From Nitratireductor sp. (lineage in GTDB: Bacteria; Pseudomonadota; Alphaproteobacteria; Rhizobiales; Rhizobiaceae), in NCBI GenBank assembly GCA_017854535.1, contig JAFMHL010000017.1, positions 1-64,000 on the forward strand: a DNA stretch of 64,000 nucleotides. Direction: 5' to 3'. Below, in pieces: positions 34,915 to 43,583 of this stretch. The notes beneath the pieces were generated by a model that was given only the letters and a program-made list of their open reading frames with translations, did no database searches and had not been told where the DNA came from. A program made the translations under genes and the position numbers. Numbering within the stretch: the first letter of the stretch is position 1; the number at the start of each line of letters is the position of its first letter.

Positions 34915-37137
34915 TTATGCAGCTTTTCTCGTTGGCTCCGCATGTGGATTAAAGCGGTCGTAGAATTTTTCATCATTCTTCGCCATTTCAATCAGCAGCT
35001 TGTTCGGTTTGAACTGAGCGCCATATTTCTTGGCCAGCTTTTTGCACATATCCACAAAGGCGGTTGTGCCCATGCCGTCAATATAGCTGATCGCTCCACC
35101 CGTGAACGGCGCAAAACCAAAGCCCAGAATAGAACCGATATCTGCTTCACGAACATCCGTCACAACGCCTTCAGCAACACAGCGTGCAGCTTCTAGAGCA
35201 ATGGTCGCATGGAAGCGGTTCTTCAATTCTTGCACATCTATCTTGTCAACATCTTGCTGTGGGTAGAGCGTTTTCAGCTCCGGCCACAAATGCTTCTTGG
35301 CTGGCTTGTCAGGATAATCGTAAAAGCCCTTACCGTTTTTGCGCCCAAGTCGACCATGCTTTTCAACCATCGTATTGACCAGCTCCACATGACGCGGGTC
35401 GACGGCTTTCTCGCCAAGATCACGCAAGGTTTGATGCAGGATTTTATGGCTGAGATCGATGGCCGTTTCATCGTTCAAGGAAAGTGGGCCAACGGGCATG
35501 CCGCCAGCCTTGGCAACATTGTCGATCATCGCTGGCGGAACGCCTTCGATCAACATGTTGTAAGCCTCAGACATATAACGCAACACACATCGGTTCACAT
35601 AGAAGCCGCGTGTATCATTCACGACAATCGGCGTTTTCTTGATTTTGAGAACATAATCAAGAGCCACGGCCAGCGCCTTGTCGCCAGTTTTCTTCGCCAT
35701 GATGATCTCAGTTAGCATCATCTTGTCGACAGGCGAGAAGAAGTGAATGCCAATGAAATCAGCAGGACGTTTGGACGCCTTTGCCAAATCCGTGATTGGT
35801 ATTGTTGACGTGTTGGAAGCAAAGATCGCGCCCTTTTTCATATGGGTTTCGGCCTGCTCAGTAACGATGCGCTTGACTTCGCTGTCTTCAAAAACCGCTT
35901 CAATAATCAAATCGCAATCGGAAAGATCAGCATAGTTATCGGTCGCATGAATGCGCGATAAAATGGCTTCTTTCTTTTCTGCTGTTGAATATCGTTTTGA
36001 AATCGCCTTGTCTTCGATGCCCGCCGAATGGGCCTTGCCTTTTTCAGCTGCTTCAAGATCACGGTCGAGTAGCACAACCTCGATGCCAGCTTTTGCAGAT
36101 ACATAACCGATGCCAGCGCCCATAAATCCACCGCCGCCAAGGATGCCGACTTTTTGAATGTCATGCTTTGGCTCGCTGGCTGGACGACGCGCGCCTTTGT
36201 TCAATGCCTGAAGCGACATGAAGAGCGAGCGGACCATATGCTTGGCTTCGGTAGTTTGCAGAACTTGCGCGAAATAACGCGACTCTATGCGAAGCGCCGT
36301 ATCAAAGGGTACGCATAGACCTTCGTAAACACATTTCATGATCGCGCGGGCACCTGGGTAATTATCCTGTGTTTCGCGGCGATAGATAGCATTTGCCGGA
36401 GGGAAAAGATTAAACCCGGCTGGAGAGTAAACCGCACCACCTGGCAATTTATAGCCCTTCGCATCCCAAGGCTGTTCACCTTTGAGGCCATCCTTGATAA
36501 GTTGTTTCGCAACCGAAACTTCCTGACCTGGATCAGCTAGTTCTGTGACAACACCAAGCTTCTTGGCTTTATCAGGTGAGAAGTTCTTACCCTGCAAGAG
36601 ATATTGCAATGCTTCTTGCGTGTGGATCAAACGGGGCAGGCGCTGTGTACCGCCGCCGCCAGGGAACAATCCGACTTTCACTTCCGGTAGACCAAGCTTG
36701 GCAGCAGGATCGTTGGAAAGAACGCGCGCGTGACAGGCTAGGGTTATTTCGAACACTCCGCCAAGAGCCTGACCATTAATCGCCGCAACAAATGGTTTGC
36801 CACAGGTTTCCTGCTTGCGCAAAATTCCGTTCATGGCAGAGGCGTTTTCAAACATCAGTTTGGCTGCGCCTTCCTTGTCTGTCTTTGCAAGGTTCGCCGT
36901 GTCGTCCATCATTTTTTCAAGCATAGTGAGGTCGGCGCCTGCACCAAATGTCTTTTTGCCGGAGGTTAGGACCACGCCTTTGATGGCCTCGTCAGCCGCC
37001 GCTTTATCGATAATCGCATTCCATTCTTCTAGAACGGATTGATCGATCACATTCATGCTTTTGCCCGGTGAATCCCAGGTGACCAGCGCGATACCGTCGC
37101 TATCGGTTTCCAGTGTGAAGTTTTTATGTGTCATCAT
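34915..37137 (-). CDS. fadJ: Multifunctional enoyl-CoA hydratase/3-hydroxyacyl-CoA dehydrogenase
   Basis: FadJ/FadB-type alpha subunit of the beta-oxidation complex, 740 residues: N-terminal crotonase domain (about 1-200; [46 protein letters not shown]), then the 3-hydroxyacyl-CoA dehydrogenase with its NAD motif [22 protein letters not shown] near residue 330, [11 protein letters not shown], the catalytic HFFSPV histidine, and the C-terminal [15 protein letters not shown] region. It hydrates enoyl-CoA and oxidises the L-3-hydroxyacyl-CoA. The stop of the thiolase gene and the ATG overlap by one base (TAATG). An ATGATG start leaves the exact first Met ambiguous by one codon. Confidence 0.93.
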   Translation of the reverse strand: MMTHKNFTLETDSDGIALVTWDSPGKSMNVIDQSVLEEWNAIIDKAAADEAIKGVVLTSGKKTFGAGADLTMLEKMMDDTANLAKTDKEGAAKLMFENASAMNGILRKQETCGKPFVAAINGQALGGVFEITLACHARVLSNDPAAKLGLPEVKVGLFPGGGGTQRLPRLIHTQEALQYLLQGKNFSPDKAKKLGVVTELADPGQEVSVAKQLIKDGLKGEQPWDAKGYKLPGGAVYSPAGFNLFPPANAIYRRETQDNYPGARAIMKCVYEGLCVPFDTALRIESRYFAQVLQTTEAKHMVRSLFMSLQALNKGARRPASEPKHDIQKVGILGGGGFMGAGIGYVSAKAGIEVVLLDRDLEAAEKGKAHSAGIEDKAISKRYSTAEKKEAILSRIHATDNYADLSDCDLIIEAVFEDSEVKRIVTEQAETHMKKGAIFASNTSTIPITDLAKASKRPADFIGIHFFSPVDKMMLTEIIMAKKTGDKALAVALDYVLKIKKTPIVVNDTRGFYVNRCVLRYMSEAYNMLIEGVPPAMIDNVAKAGGMPVGPLSLNDETAIDLSHKILHQTLRDLGEKAVDPRHVELVNTMVEKHGRLGRKNGKGFYDYPDKPAKKHLWPELKTLYPQQDVDKIDVQELKNRFHATIALEAARCVAEGVVTDVREADIGSILGFGFAPFTGGAISYIDGMGTTAFVDMCKKLAKKYGAQFKPNKLLIEMAKNDEKFYDRFNPHAEPTRKAA

Positions 37138-38345
37138 TACACCCGTTCAATAATTGTTGCTGTGCCCATGCCTGCGCCAATGCAGAGCGTTACAAGCGCT
37201 GTCTGTTGGTCTCGCCGTTCCAATTCATCAAGAACCGTACCTAGGATCATCGCGCCCGTTGCGCCAAGGGGATGGCCCATGGCAATCGCACCACCGCAGA
37301 CATTCATCTTGTCATAGGAAATGTTGAAGTGCTGCATATAGCGAAGCACAACAGAGGCAAATGCTTCGTTTAGCTCGAACAAATCAATATCCGAGATTTT
37401 CATCTTAGCTTGCTTGAGCAATTTCTCGGTCACATCAATTGGGCCTGTCAGCATCAGCGCTGGATCAGAACCGATATTGGTGAACGAGCGGATTTTTGCA
37501 CGAGGCGTTAGGCCAAGCTTCTTGCCTCCTTTTTTCGAACCAAGAAGGACTGCGGCAGCCCCATCCACAATACCTGAGGAGTTACCGGCATGGTGCACAT
37601 GGCGAACCGCTTCCACATCAGGATGGGCAGCAATGGCGACAGCATCAAAGCCGCCCATTTCGCCCATCATAACAAAGGATGGATCAAGCGAGGCAAGAGA
37701 CTGCATATCCGCTGTTGGACGCATATGCTCATCGCGATCCAAAATGGTAATGCCGTTCTGGTCTTTGATCGGAATGACAGAGTTTTTGAAGCGTCCATCT
37801 TCCCAGGATTTAGCAGCGCGCTTCTGGCTTTCAACTGCATAAGCATCTACATCGTCTCGTGAGAAACCATATTTGGTTGCGATCAAATCAGCAGAAACGC
37901 CTTGCGGCATGAAGTAAGAAGGAACAGCCACCGATGGGTCCATTGGCCAAGCGCCGCCAGACATGCCCATACCTACGCGGGACATGCTTTCAACGCCGCC
38001 GGCAATGACAACATCGTCCATGCCTGCTTGGATTTTTGCCGCACCAAAGTTCACCGCATCCAAGCCGGAAGCGCAGAAGCGGTTGATCTGCATACCAGCA
38101 ACAGAGTTGTCATAGGCAGCTTCAAATACCGCTGCGCGCGCGATGTCTGAACCAGCTTCGCCCACAGGGTCAACACAGCCGAGAATGACATCGTCTACTT
38201 TTGGCGTATCCATATTATTGCGGTCGCGCAATGCTTCCAGCGTTTTTGCGGCCAAACGCACCGCGGGAACCTCGTGAAGCGATCCGTCTTTCTTGCCGCG
38301 GCCCCTTGGGGTGCGGACGTGATCATAAATATATGCGTCTGCCAT
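37137..38345 (-). CDS. fadA: Acetyl-CoA acyltransferase (thiolase)
   Basis: Thiolase of 402 residues that releases acetyl-CoA from 3-ketoacyl-CoA. Active-site residues are visible: nucleophilic C91 in NRFCASGLD, His in [12 protein letters not shown] near 358, and the second Cys near 388 in [10 protein letters not shown]. The start has GAGAAAA just upstream. Its position directly before the FadJ-type gene, with a one-base overlap, is the classical fadBA-like pair; it should therefore degrade rather than synthesise, although the family also includes biosynthetic acetoacetyl-CoA thiolases. Confidence 0.92.
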   Translation of the reverse strand: MADAYIYDHVRTPRGRGKKDGSLHEVPAVRLAAKTLEALRDRNNMDTPKVDDVILGCVDPVGEAGSDIARAAVFEAAYDNSVAGMQINRFCASGLDAVNFGAAKIQAGMDDVVIAGGVESMSRVGMGMSGGAWPMDPSVAVPSYFMPQGVSADLIATKYGFSRDDVDAYAVESQKRAAKSWEDGRFKNSVIPIKDQNGITILDRDEHMRPTADMQSLASLDPSFVMMGEMGGFDAVAIAAHPDVEAVRHVHHAGNSSGIVDGAAAVLLGSKKGGKKLGLTPRAKIRSFTNIGSDPALMLTGPIDVTEKLLKQAKMKISDIDLFELNEAFASVVLRYMQHFNISYDKMNVCGGAIAMGHPLGATGAMILGTVLDELERRDQQTALVTLCIGAGMGTATIIERV

Positions 38346-38386
38346 GATTTTCTCCTTTGCGCCTGTCGCGCGTTAGTGTCTTTAAA

Positions 38387-38692
38387 TTACTCTGTGCCTT
38401 CGACAATCGTAACGCTTCCTGTGGAAGCAGCGAGGCGATGTTCTCTTGCAGCTTGATAGTCTGGTGAACTCCAGCAGGCTTTTGCCGTGGCTAAATCTTT
38501 GAACTCGATGATCACGTGGCGCGCGCCGACAAGATCACCTTCGAGGATTTCGCTTGTTCCACCACGTGCGTGAAACTTTGCGCCAAATTCTTTGAAAGGA
38601 GCTACAGTTCCAGCAACATATTGTTTGTAGCGCTCTGGATCGGTAACTTCCACATGGGCAATCCAAAAGCCTTTTTTTGCAGCTTCAGCCAT
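38387..38692 (-). CDS. DUF1330 protein (second copy)
   Basis: A 101-residue protein of the DUF1330 dimeric alpha-beta barrel-like fold, with GFWIAHVEVTDPERYKQYVAG, KFHARGGTSEILEGD, RHVIIEFKDLATAKACW and SPDYQAAREHRLAAS. It is a tandem paralogue of the next upstream gene and overlaps it by one base (TAATG). The biochemical function of the family is unknown; its place inside a beta-oxidation operon suggests a role in acyl-CoA or aldehyde metabolism, which is inference. Confidence 0.87.
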   Translation of the reverse strand: MAEAAKKGFWIAHVEVTDPERYKQYVAGTVAPFKEFGAKFHARGGTSEILEGDLVGARHVIIEFKDLATAKACWSSPDYQAAREHRLAASTGSVTIVEGTE

Positions 38693-38988
38693 TAGCCATC
38701 AAATCCTTCTGAAATCACCAATCTGCCCTTTGAGGCATTGAGGCGATGCTCGCGCGCTGCCTGATAGGTTGGGGAGTTGTAGCAGGCCTTTGCGGCTTCA
38801 AGGGTAGGGAACTCAATTACCACATGGCGCGAACCAAGGAGGTCGCCTTCCACTTGTTCAGATGGCGTTCCGCGAACCAGAAACTTTGCCCCAAATTCTT
38901 TGTAAGCAGGCGTCGCGCCAGCCACATAGTTTTTGTATGTTTCCGCGTCATGGACTTCAATATGACCAATCCAGTATCCCTTAGGCAT
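38692..38988 (-). CDS. DUF1330 protein (first copy)
   Basis: A 98-residue DUF1330 protein: GYWIGHIEVHDAETYKNYVAG, KFLVRGTPSEQVEGDLLGSRH, VVIEFPTLEAAKACYNSPTY, REHRLNAS. It shares the whole architecture with the next gene, including the GD..G.RHV.IEF core, so the two arose by duplication or form a heterodimer. It starts 17 bp after the acyl-CoA dehydrogenase stop with a GAGAC sequence upstream. Function unknown beyond co-transcription with beta-oxidation genes. Confidence 0.87.
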   Translation of the reverse strand: MPKGYWIGHIEVHDAETYKNYVAGATPAYKEFGAKFLVRGTPSEQVEGDLLGSRHVVIEFPTLEAAKACYNSPTYQAAREHRLNASKGRLVISEGFDG

Positions 38989-39005
38989 TTTTGTCTCCCA
39001 GTAAA

Positions 39006-40172
39006 TTAAAGCGTTCTAGCAATCAGTAGTTTCATAATTTCGTTAGTCCCGCCGTAGATGCGTTGCACCCGGGCATCCCTAAACATCCGGGCAATCGGAT
39101 ACTCATTCATATAACCATATCCGCCAAAAAATTGCAGGCATTCATCCATCACTTTCCCCTGCAGATCAGTAGACAAATACTTCACCATGGATGCTGTCGC
39201 CGCGTCCAGTTTTCCTTGTAAGTGTTGCTCAACGCAGTGGTTTACGAAAACACGCATGGCCGTGGCTTCAGACTTTAGCTCAGCCAACTTAAACTGCGTA
39301 TTTTGAAAATCGATAATGGCTTTGCCAAAAGCCTTACGCTCCTTCACATAGGCGATGGTAAGGGCGAGGGCCGTCTCAATGGCTGCAATGGCCTGATTGG
39401 CGATGATCAACCGCTCTTGAGGTAACTCGGTCATCAGCTGAATAAAACCGAGGCCTTCTTCCACACCGATGAGATTAGACGTAGGCACTTTCACATCGTT
39501 GAAAAACAATTCAGATGTATCATTGGATTTCATCCCGATTTTATCCAGATTGCGGCCACGCTCAAAGCCTTCGAGACCATCAGTCTCAATAACTATGAGC
39601 GATGTGCCTTTTGCGCCTTTCGATGGATCGGTCTTGGCGACGACGATGATCAAATTGGCGTTTTGTCCATTTGTAATGAATGTCTTTGAGCCGTTGATGC
39701 GATATTGATTTCCGTCTTTAACAGCGGACGTTTTAACGCCCTGAAGGTCTGATCCAGCGGCAGGTTCGGTCATGGCAATTGCGCCGATCAACTCACCTGT
39801 CGCAAGGCGCGGAAGCCATTTCTGCTTTTGCTCTTCTGAGCCGTGATTGAGAATATAGGGCGCAACGATGGCTGAATGGAGCGCGATGCCAAACCCGTCA
39901 ACGCCTGTATGCCCTAAAGCTTCAATGATCGCTGCTTCATGGGCATAGGTTCCGCCCGCGCCGCCATATTCTTCAGGAACGGAGGCGCAGAGCAATCCAT
40001 TAGCGCCTGCTTTTTCCCATTGGGCACGAGGTATGATTTCATCTTTTTCATAGTTTGTATAATTGGGAGCAATTTCAGCTTCAAGAAACTTGGTCGCCAT
40101 GTCGCGCACCATGGAAACTTCATCGCTTTCCCATGTGGGCTTTGGAACGTTTAAAATTTCCTGCGGTCTCAT
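39006..40172 (-). CDS. Acyl-CoA dehydrogenase
   Basis: FAD acyl-CoA dehydrogenase, 388 residues. Features: ASVPEEYGGAGGTYAHEAAI, MTEPAAGSDLQGVKTSAVK, GSKTFITNGQNANLIIVVAKTD, NLDKIGMKSNDTSELFFNDV, KAFGKAIIDFQNTQFKLAEL and the C-terminal QFFGGYGYMNEYPIARMFRDARVQRIYGGTNEI pattern in outline. It is the second gene of the operon, 60 bp behind the larger dehydrogenase, and is probably specialised for a different acyl chain. Substrate cannot be deduced; the pattern resembles short- or branched-chain enzymes. Confidence 0.92.
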   Translation of the reverse strand: MRPQEILNVPKPTWESDEVSMVRDMATKFLEAEIAPNYTNYEKDEIIPRAQWEKAGANGLLCASVPEEYGGAGGTYAHEAAIIEALGHTGVDGFGIALHSAIVAPYILNHGSEEQKQKWLPRLATGELIGAIAMTEPAAGSDLQGVKTSAVKDGNQYRINGSKTFITNGQNANLIIVVAKTDPSKGAKGTSLIVIETDGLEGFERGRNLDKIGMKSNDTSELFFNDVKVPTSNLIGVEEGLGFIQLMTELPQERLIIANQAIAAIETALALTIAYVKERKAFGKAIIDFQNTQFKLAELKSEATAMRVFVNHCVEQHLQGKLDAATASMVKYLSTDLQGKVMDECLQFFGGYGYMNEYPIARMFRDARVQRIYGGTNEIMKLLIARTL

Positions 40173-40232
40173 TAAATTGCCTCCGTCGTTATCCTCAGGT
40201 CAGCGCCTGAGGATAACGAGGTCTGTTGTTGC

Positions 40233-42029
40233 CTAAAACGCTTCTGCATCCATTGCCATCAGGCTGTCAGCACCAGATTGGATACGGGCAAGATGTGCGC
40301 CTGCTTCCGGCATAACACGTTGGAAATAAAAGCGTGCAGTGGCCAGTTTGTTCTCATGGAACGATGTCTTGCCGTTAGCGCCTTCCTTCAAAGCTTCCAG
40401 CGATTTTTCCGCCATTAAGCCCCACATATAACCAAGGGCAACCAAGCCCATGAGATGCATGAAGTCTGTTGAGGCTGCACCTGCATTGTCCGGATTTGCC
40501 ATACCGTTTTGAACCAACCACATGGTGGAGGCTTCAAGGGCTTTTACGCCGTCACGCAATGGCTTGGTGTAAGGTTGCATCGCTTCATTGTCGCGATGCT
40601 TTCCGGTGAACGTGTTTACTTCCTCCATGAACAAGCGCATGGCACGTCCGCCATCTTTCGGCAGCTTACGGCCAACAAGGTCAAGCGCCTGAATTCCGTT
40701 AGCGCCTTCATAGATTTGGGCAATGCGGGCATCTCGAACAAATTGCTCCATGCCCCATTCCTGAATATAACCATGACCGCCGTAAATTTGCTGGGCAGCC
40801 ACTGTGTTGTCAAAACCCTTGTCTGTCAAAACGCCTTTTACGATAGGGGTCAAAAGCCCCATCAAATCGTCAGCCGCCTCGCGTTCTTTTTCATCGCCCG
40901 AACGGTGAGAAATATCGCCTTTCAGCGCTGACCAAAGCATGAAGGCTCTGCCAGCTTCATTGATTGATTTGATGTTCAACAGCATACGGCGAACATCTGG
41001 GTGCACGATGATCGGATCGGCTTTTTTGTCCGGCGCTTTTGGTCCTGTAAGCGAGCGACCTTGGATGCGCTCTTTGGCGTAAACAACTGCGTTCTGGTAA
41101 GCCACTTCCGAAATCGCCAGACCCTGCAAGCCAACGCCCAAGCGTGCTTCATTCATCATCACGAACATAGCATTAAGACCGCGATTTTCTTCACCAATCA
41201 GATAGCCTGTTGCGTCATCATAGTTCATCACGCAGGTTGAGTTTGCGTGGATACCCATTTTCTCTTCAATGGAGCCGCAGGTTGCGCCATTACGCGTGCC
41301 CGGATTTCCTTCAGCATCCAAAACGAATTTTGGAACGATGAAAAGGGAGATACCCTTTGTTCCTTCTGGGGCGCCTTCAATACGGGCAAGAACCAGATGG
41401 ATAATGTTGTCAGAAAGATCATGCTCACCAGCAGAGATAAAGATTTTCTGACCTGAAATTTTATAGGTTCCGTCTTCTGCTGGAACCGCCTTGGTGCGCA
41501 ACAGACCCAAATCAGTTCCACAATGCGGCTCGGTCAGGTTCATGGTGCCTGTCCATGATCCTTCGATCATTTTAGGCAAATAAGTCTGTTTCAACTCATC
41601 AGAGCCATGTTCCTGGATCGCAGCAATCGCGCCTTGGGTAAGACCGGGATACATAGCGAAAGCCATGTTCGCAGAGGAAAGCATTTCACCAACGGCTGAA
41701 TGCAATACATAAGGTAGACCCTGTCCACCATAGTCGGGGCTCGCCGCAAGGCCCATCCAGCCACCTTCTACATAAGCTTTATAAGCTTCCTTAAAACCAG
41801 ATGGCGTTGTCACGGAGCCATCTTCGTGGCGCGTGCAGCCTTCTTTGTCGCCTGAATGGTTGATCGGCTGCAGCACTTCTTCGCAAAGACGCGCTGCTTC
41901 GCCCAAAATGGCTTCAACCATATCAGGCGTTGCTTCTTCAAAACCTGGCAGGTTGTTATAGCGATCAATATTCAACACATCTTTTAAAAGAAAGAGTGTG
42001 TCTTCGACAGGGGCTTTGTAGATTGGCAT
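40233..42029 (-). CDS. Large acyl-CoA dehydrogenase with C-terminal extension
   Basis: A 598-residue acyl-CoA dehydrogenase of the class with an extra C-terminal domain (FadE-like long form). The N-terminal [41 protein letters not shown]-like segment ([20 protein letters not shown]), [56 protein letters not shown] and [20 protein letters not shown] plus [15 protein letters not shown] are all typical. First gene of the operon, with a palindromic operator 128 bp upstream. Its length and EGANGIQ motif suggest a medium/long-chain or unusual acyl substrate; not provable from sequence. Confidence 0.93.
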   Translation of the reverse strand: MPIYKAPVEDTLFLLKDVLNIDRYNNLPGFEEATPDMVEAILGEAARLCEEVLQPINHSGDKEGCTRHEDGSVTTPSGFKEAYKAYVEGGWMGLAASPDYGGQGLPYVLHSAVGEMLSSANMAFAMYPGLTQGAIAAIQEHGSDELKQTYLPKMIEGSWTGTMNLTEPHCGTDLGLLRTKAVPAEDGTYKISGQKIFISAGEHDLSDNIIHLVLARIEGAPEGTKGISLFIVPKFVLDAEGNPGTRNGATCGSIEEKMGIHANSTCVMNYDDATGYLIGEENRGLNAMFVMMNEARLGVGLQGLAISEVAYQNAVVYAKERIQGRSLTGPKAPDKKADPIIVHPDVRRMLLNIKSINEAGRAFMLWSALKGDISHRSGDEKEREAADDLMGLLTPIVKGVLTDKGFDNTVAAQQIYGGHGYIQEWGMEQFVRDARIAQIYEGANGIQALDLVGRKLPKDGGRAMRLFMEEVNTFTGKHRDNEAMQPYTKPLRDGVKALEASTMWLVQNGMANPDNAGAASTDFMHLMGLVALGYMWGLMAEKSLEALKEGANGKTSFHENKLATARFYFQRVMPEAGAHLARIQSGADSLMAMDAEAF

Positions 42030-42156
42030 TAGATCCTCCGTAAAATGCTTATCAGCCTAACCAATAATGCATCTAATCCATGAAATTATGGTTTTTTGCA
42101 GCGGATTCAAGCCTCAAACTCTGTTCCGCCACTTAATAGCACCTTCATATCAAACT

Positions 42157-42178
42157 ATTACGTTTCCGTAAACGTCAA
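42157..42178. promoter_or_regulatory. Operator of the beta-oxidation operon
   Basis: The segment ATTACGTTTC followed by CGTAAACGTCAA forms an imperfect palindrome with ACGT boxes 12 bp apart. It is identical over CGTAAACGTCAA to the site before the nitronate monooxygenase gene at 7251-7274. It lies 128 bp upstream of the operon's first ATG. The adjacent MerR-type regulator is the natural candidate to bind it. Confidence 0.6.
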
Positions 42179-42345
42179 AATTTAAGCGTTTTCGATTTTT
42201 TGGTGGAATCCCATTGGTTCTCTTGTGATCTGATGGAAGTAAGGAATGTAGTGTCTGACCTAGACGAACGCCGGGATGGGTTGAATCTTTGCTTGGTTTG
42301 CAAAGGGTCAGTAATGTTTTGGGAGTTTGATGGATGAAAAAGTTA

Positions 42346-42377
42346 CGGGAGTGTCAAATCGAAATCCGACACTCCCG
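42346..42377 (-). terminator. Hairpin downstream of the MerR gene
   Basis: Ten-base perfect arms CGGGAGTGTC / GACACTCCCG with a 12-base loop. On the minus strand it is followed by TAACTTTTTC, so it may end the MerR transcript, 250 bp after its stop codon. The remainder of the 603-bp gap between the MerR gene and the operon (42179-42632) contains no gene I can support; a plus-strand frame at 42439-42630 is not protein-like. Confidence 0.45.
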
Positions 42378-42632
42378 CGTTTGCGTCTCATTAGAATGAC
42401 GTATCATTCCTTCGCCCCTGGGAACGCATCAATACGCCGTGGTCACACTGCGATCCTCCCGCACGATCAAACGCGCGGGGTTTCCGATGGCTAAAACCAG
42501 CGAAAACAGAACATTCACGCCCCAAGCTGAATGCTCAAAAAACTGTGTTTTGGTAAATAGGCAAACAACCAAAATTTTCAAAAACAGTTGCTTTCAAAAA
42601 CGTCGACATTGGACTTCAATAAATGACTAAGG

Positions 42633-43061
42633 TCAGAGCTGCGCTTCGAGATAGGCCACGGTCTCATCCACTTCCTTGAGCGCTTGCTCAATTTCATGTT
42701 TTTGATCGCTCAATACAGAAACCTGTCCTTTGAATTTCTCAATCAACTTCTTCAGCGAACCTGCTGAAAGATTTTCCTGATCATTCACTTTCAAGATTTC
42801 TTCAATCTCGGTCAGACTAAAGCCGACGCGCTTTGCCAACAAAATCAACTTTAAGCGTTGACGATGTTCAGCTGAGTACAAGCGGGTCGATCCTGCACGG
42901 GCTGGTATAAGCAGTTTACGATCTTCGTAAAATCGCAAGGCTCTCAACGTAATGCCAAACTCTCTTGCTAAGTCACCAATACGAAAAACCGCTTCTGAGG
43001 CATTATCTTTCGAATCTTGAACCAATGCGGCTAAACCGACAGAAATGGCTTGATATTGCAT
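42633..43061 (-). CDS. MerR-family transcriptional regulator
   Basis: A 142-residue one-domain MerR regulator: the winged helix (FRIGDLAREFGITLRALRFYEDRKLL) spans about 25-55, followed by RAGSTRLYSAEHRQRLKLILLAKRVGFSLTEIEEIL and a C-terminal coiled coil for dimerisation (about 100-142, Lys/Glu rich). No cysteine cluster for metals is present, which favours an acyl-CoA- or metabolite-type regulator such as LiuR. It lies upstream of the beta-oxidation operon on the same strand, and palindromes with ACGT boxes are present before the operon, the nitronate monooxygenase gene and, in a variant form, its own upstream region. Ligand unknown. Confidence 0.88.
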   Translation of the reverse strand: MQYQAISVGLAALVQDSKDNASEAVFRIGDLAREFGITLRALRFYEDRKLLIPARAGSTRLYSAEHRQRLKLILLAKRVGFSLTEIEEILKVNDQENLSAGSLKKLIEKFKGQVSVLSDQKHEIEQALKEVDETVAYLEAQL

Positions 43062-43263
43062 TGATACATCCTTAGTAACTTTGCTGAATGATCAGCGATC
43101 ATTGCCCGACAGACTATGCGTCCGACACCCCCTATCCAATCCTAGTAATTTAATTGACTTATAACAAGGTCTTAGGTTGTTTTTACCAAAATAAATTATG
43201 CATCACGGGTGAAAGAAAAAGCCAACGCCCGTAAAGCAAAGATAGTAATAGTGGGTTACGCTG

Positions 43264-43300
43264 TTGACGTATAGGTAACATGGCAACGTAACGGTTACGT
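43264..43300. promoter_or_regulatory. ACGT palindrome upstream of the MerR gene
   Basis: The perfect palindrome ACGTAAC-G-GTTACGT (43286-43300) lies 225 bp upstream of the MerR start, with a TTGACGT half-site at 43264-43270. ACGT boxes are 11 bp apart here rather than 12, so it may or may not be a variant of the two operators seen elsewhere. The rest of 43062-43427 shows no gene. Confidence 0.35.
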
Positions 43301-43427
43301 AAAGGTCATCTTATTGAAAGTTCTACGCTTTTTACCAGATGGTAAATTTTAGTAAGCCATTACATTTCAAAGTTTCACTCAAAACAATTGGTTCGTTTTT
43401 GAATAAATTTGGCGAATTTTCTGAACT

Positions 43428-43519
43428 GAATCGATCTCACGTTAAGAAAAGTTAACCGCTTGTTTACCCTGTTTTGTGAAAGGTAGGCATGAGATTCGCT
43501 CAATTGAGCAAGGCGATTC
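43428..43519 (+). promoter_or_regulatory. podJ upstream region: GANTC and CtrA-like sites
   Basis: Three GANTC sites (43428-43432, 43493-43497, 43515-43519) lie within 92 bp. Between them is TTAA-N7-TTTA (43452-43466), one mismatch from the CtrA consensus TTAA-N7-TTAA, and a second TTAA at 43442 six bases before. In Caulobacter, podJ expression is cell-cycle controlled by GcrA, DnaA and CtrA, so the arrangement fits. The start codon follows at 43584. Confidence 0.5.
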
Positions 43520-43583
43520 GCAATTTATTTGCGTGGTGCCTTTGCCAAAGGGTGAGAATGGAAAATTATACGGCGGTAATCGA

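Noticed and set aside
42439-42630. Plus-strand frame of 63 codons in the operon upstream gap
   Set aside because: No ribosome binding site, no recognisable domain, odd composition and no neighbour on that strand; random open frame more likely.
43476-43583. GTG start extending the PodJ-like gene by 36 residues
   Set aside because: The extra residues cover GANTC sites and look unlike a PodJ N-terminus; MSRIRSQLD at 43584 fits better.
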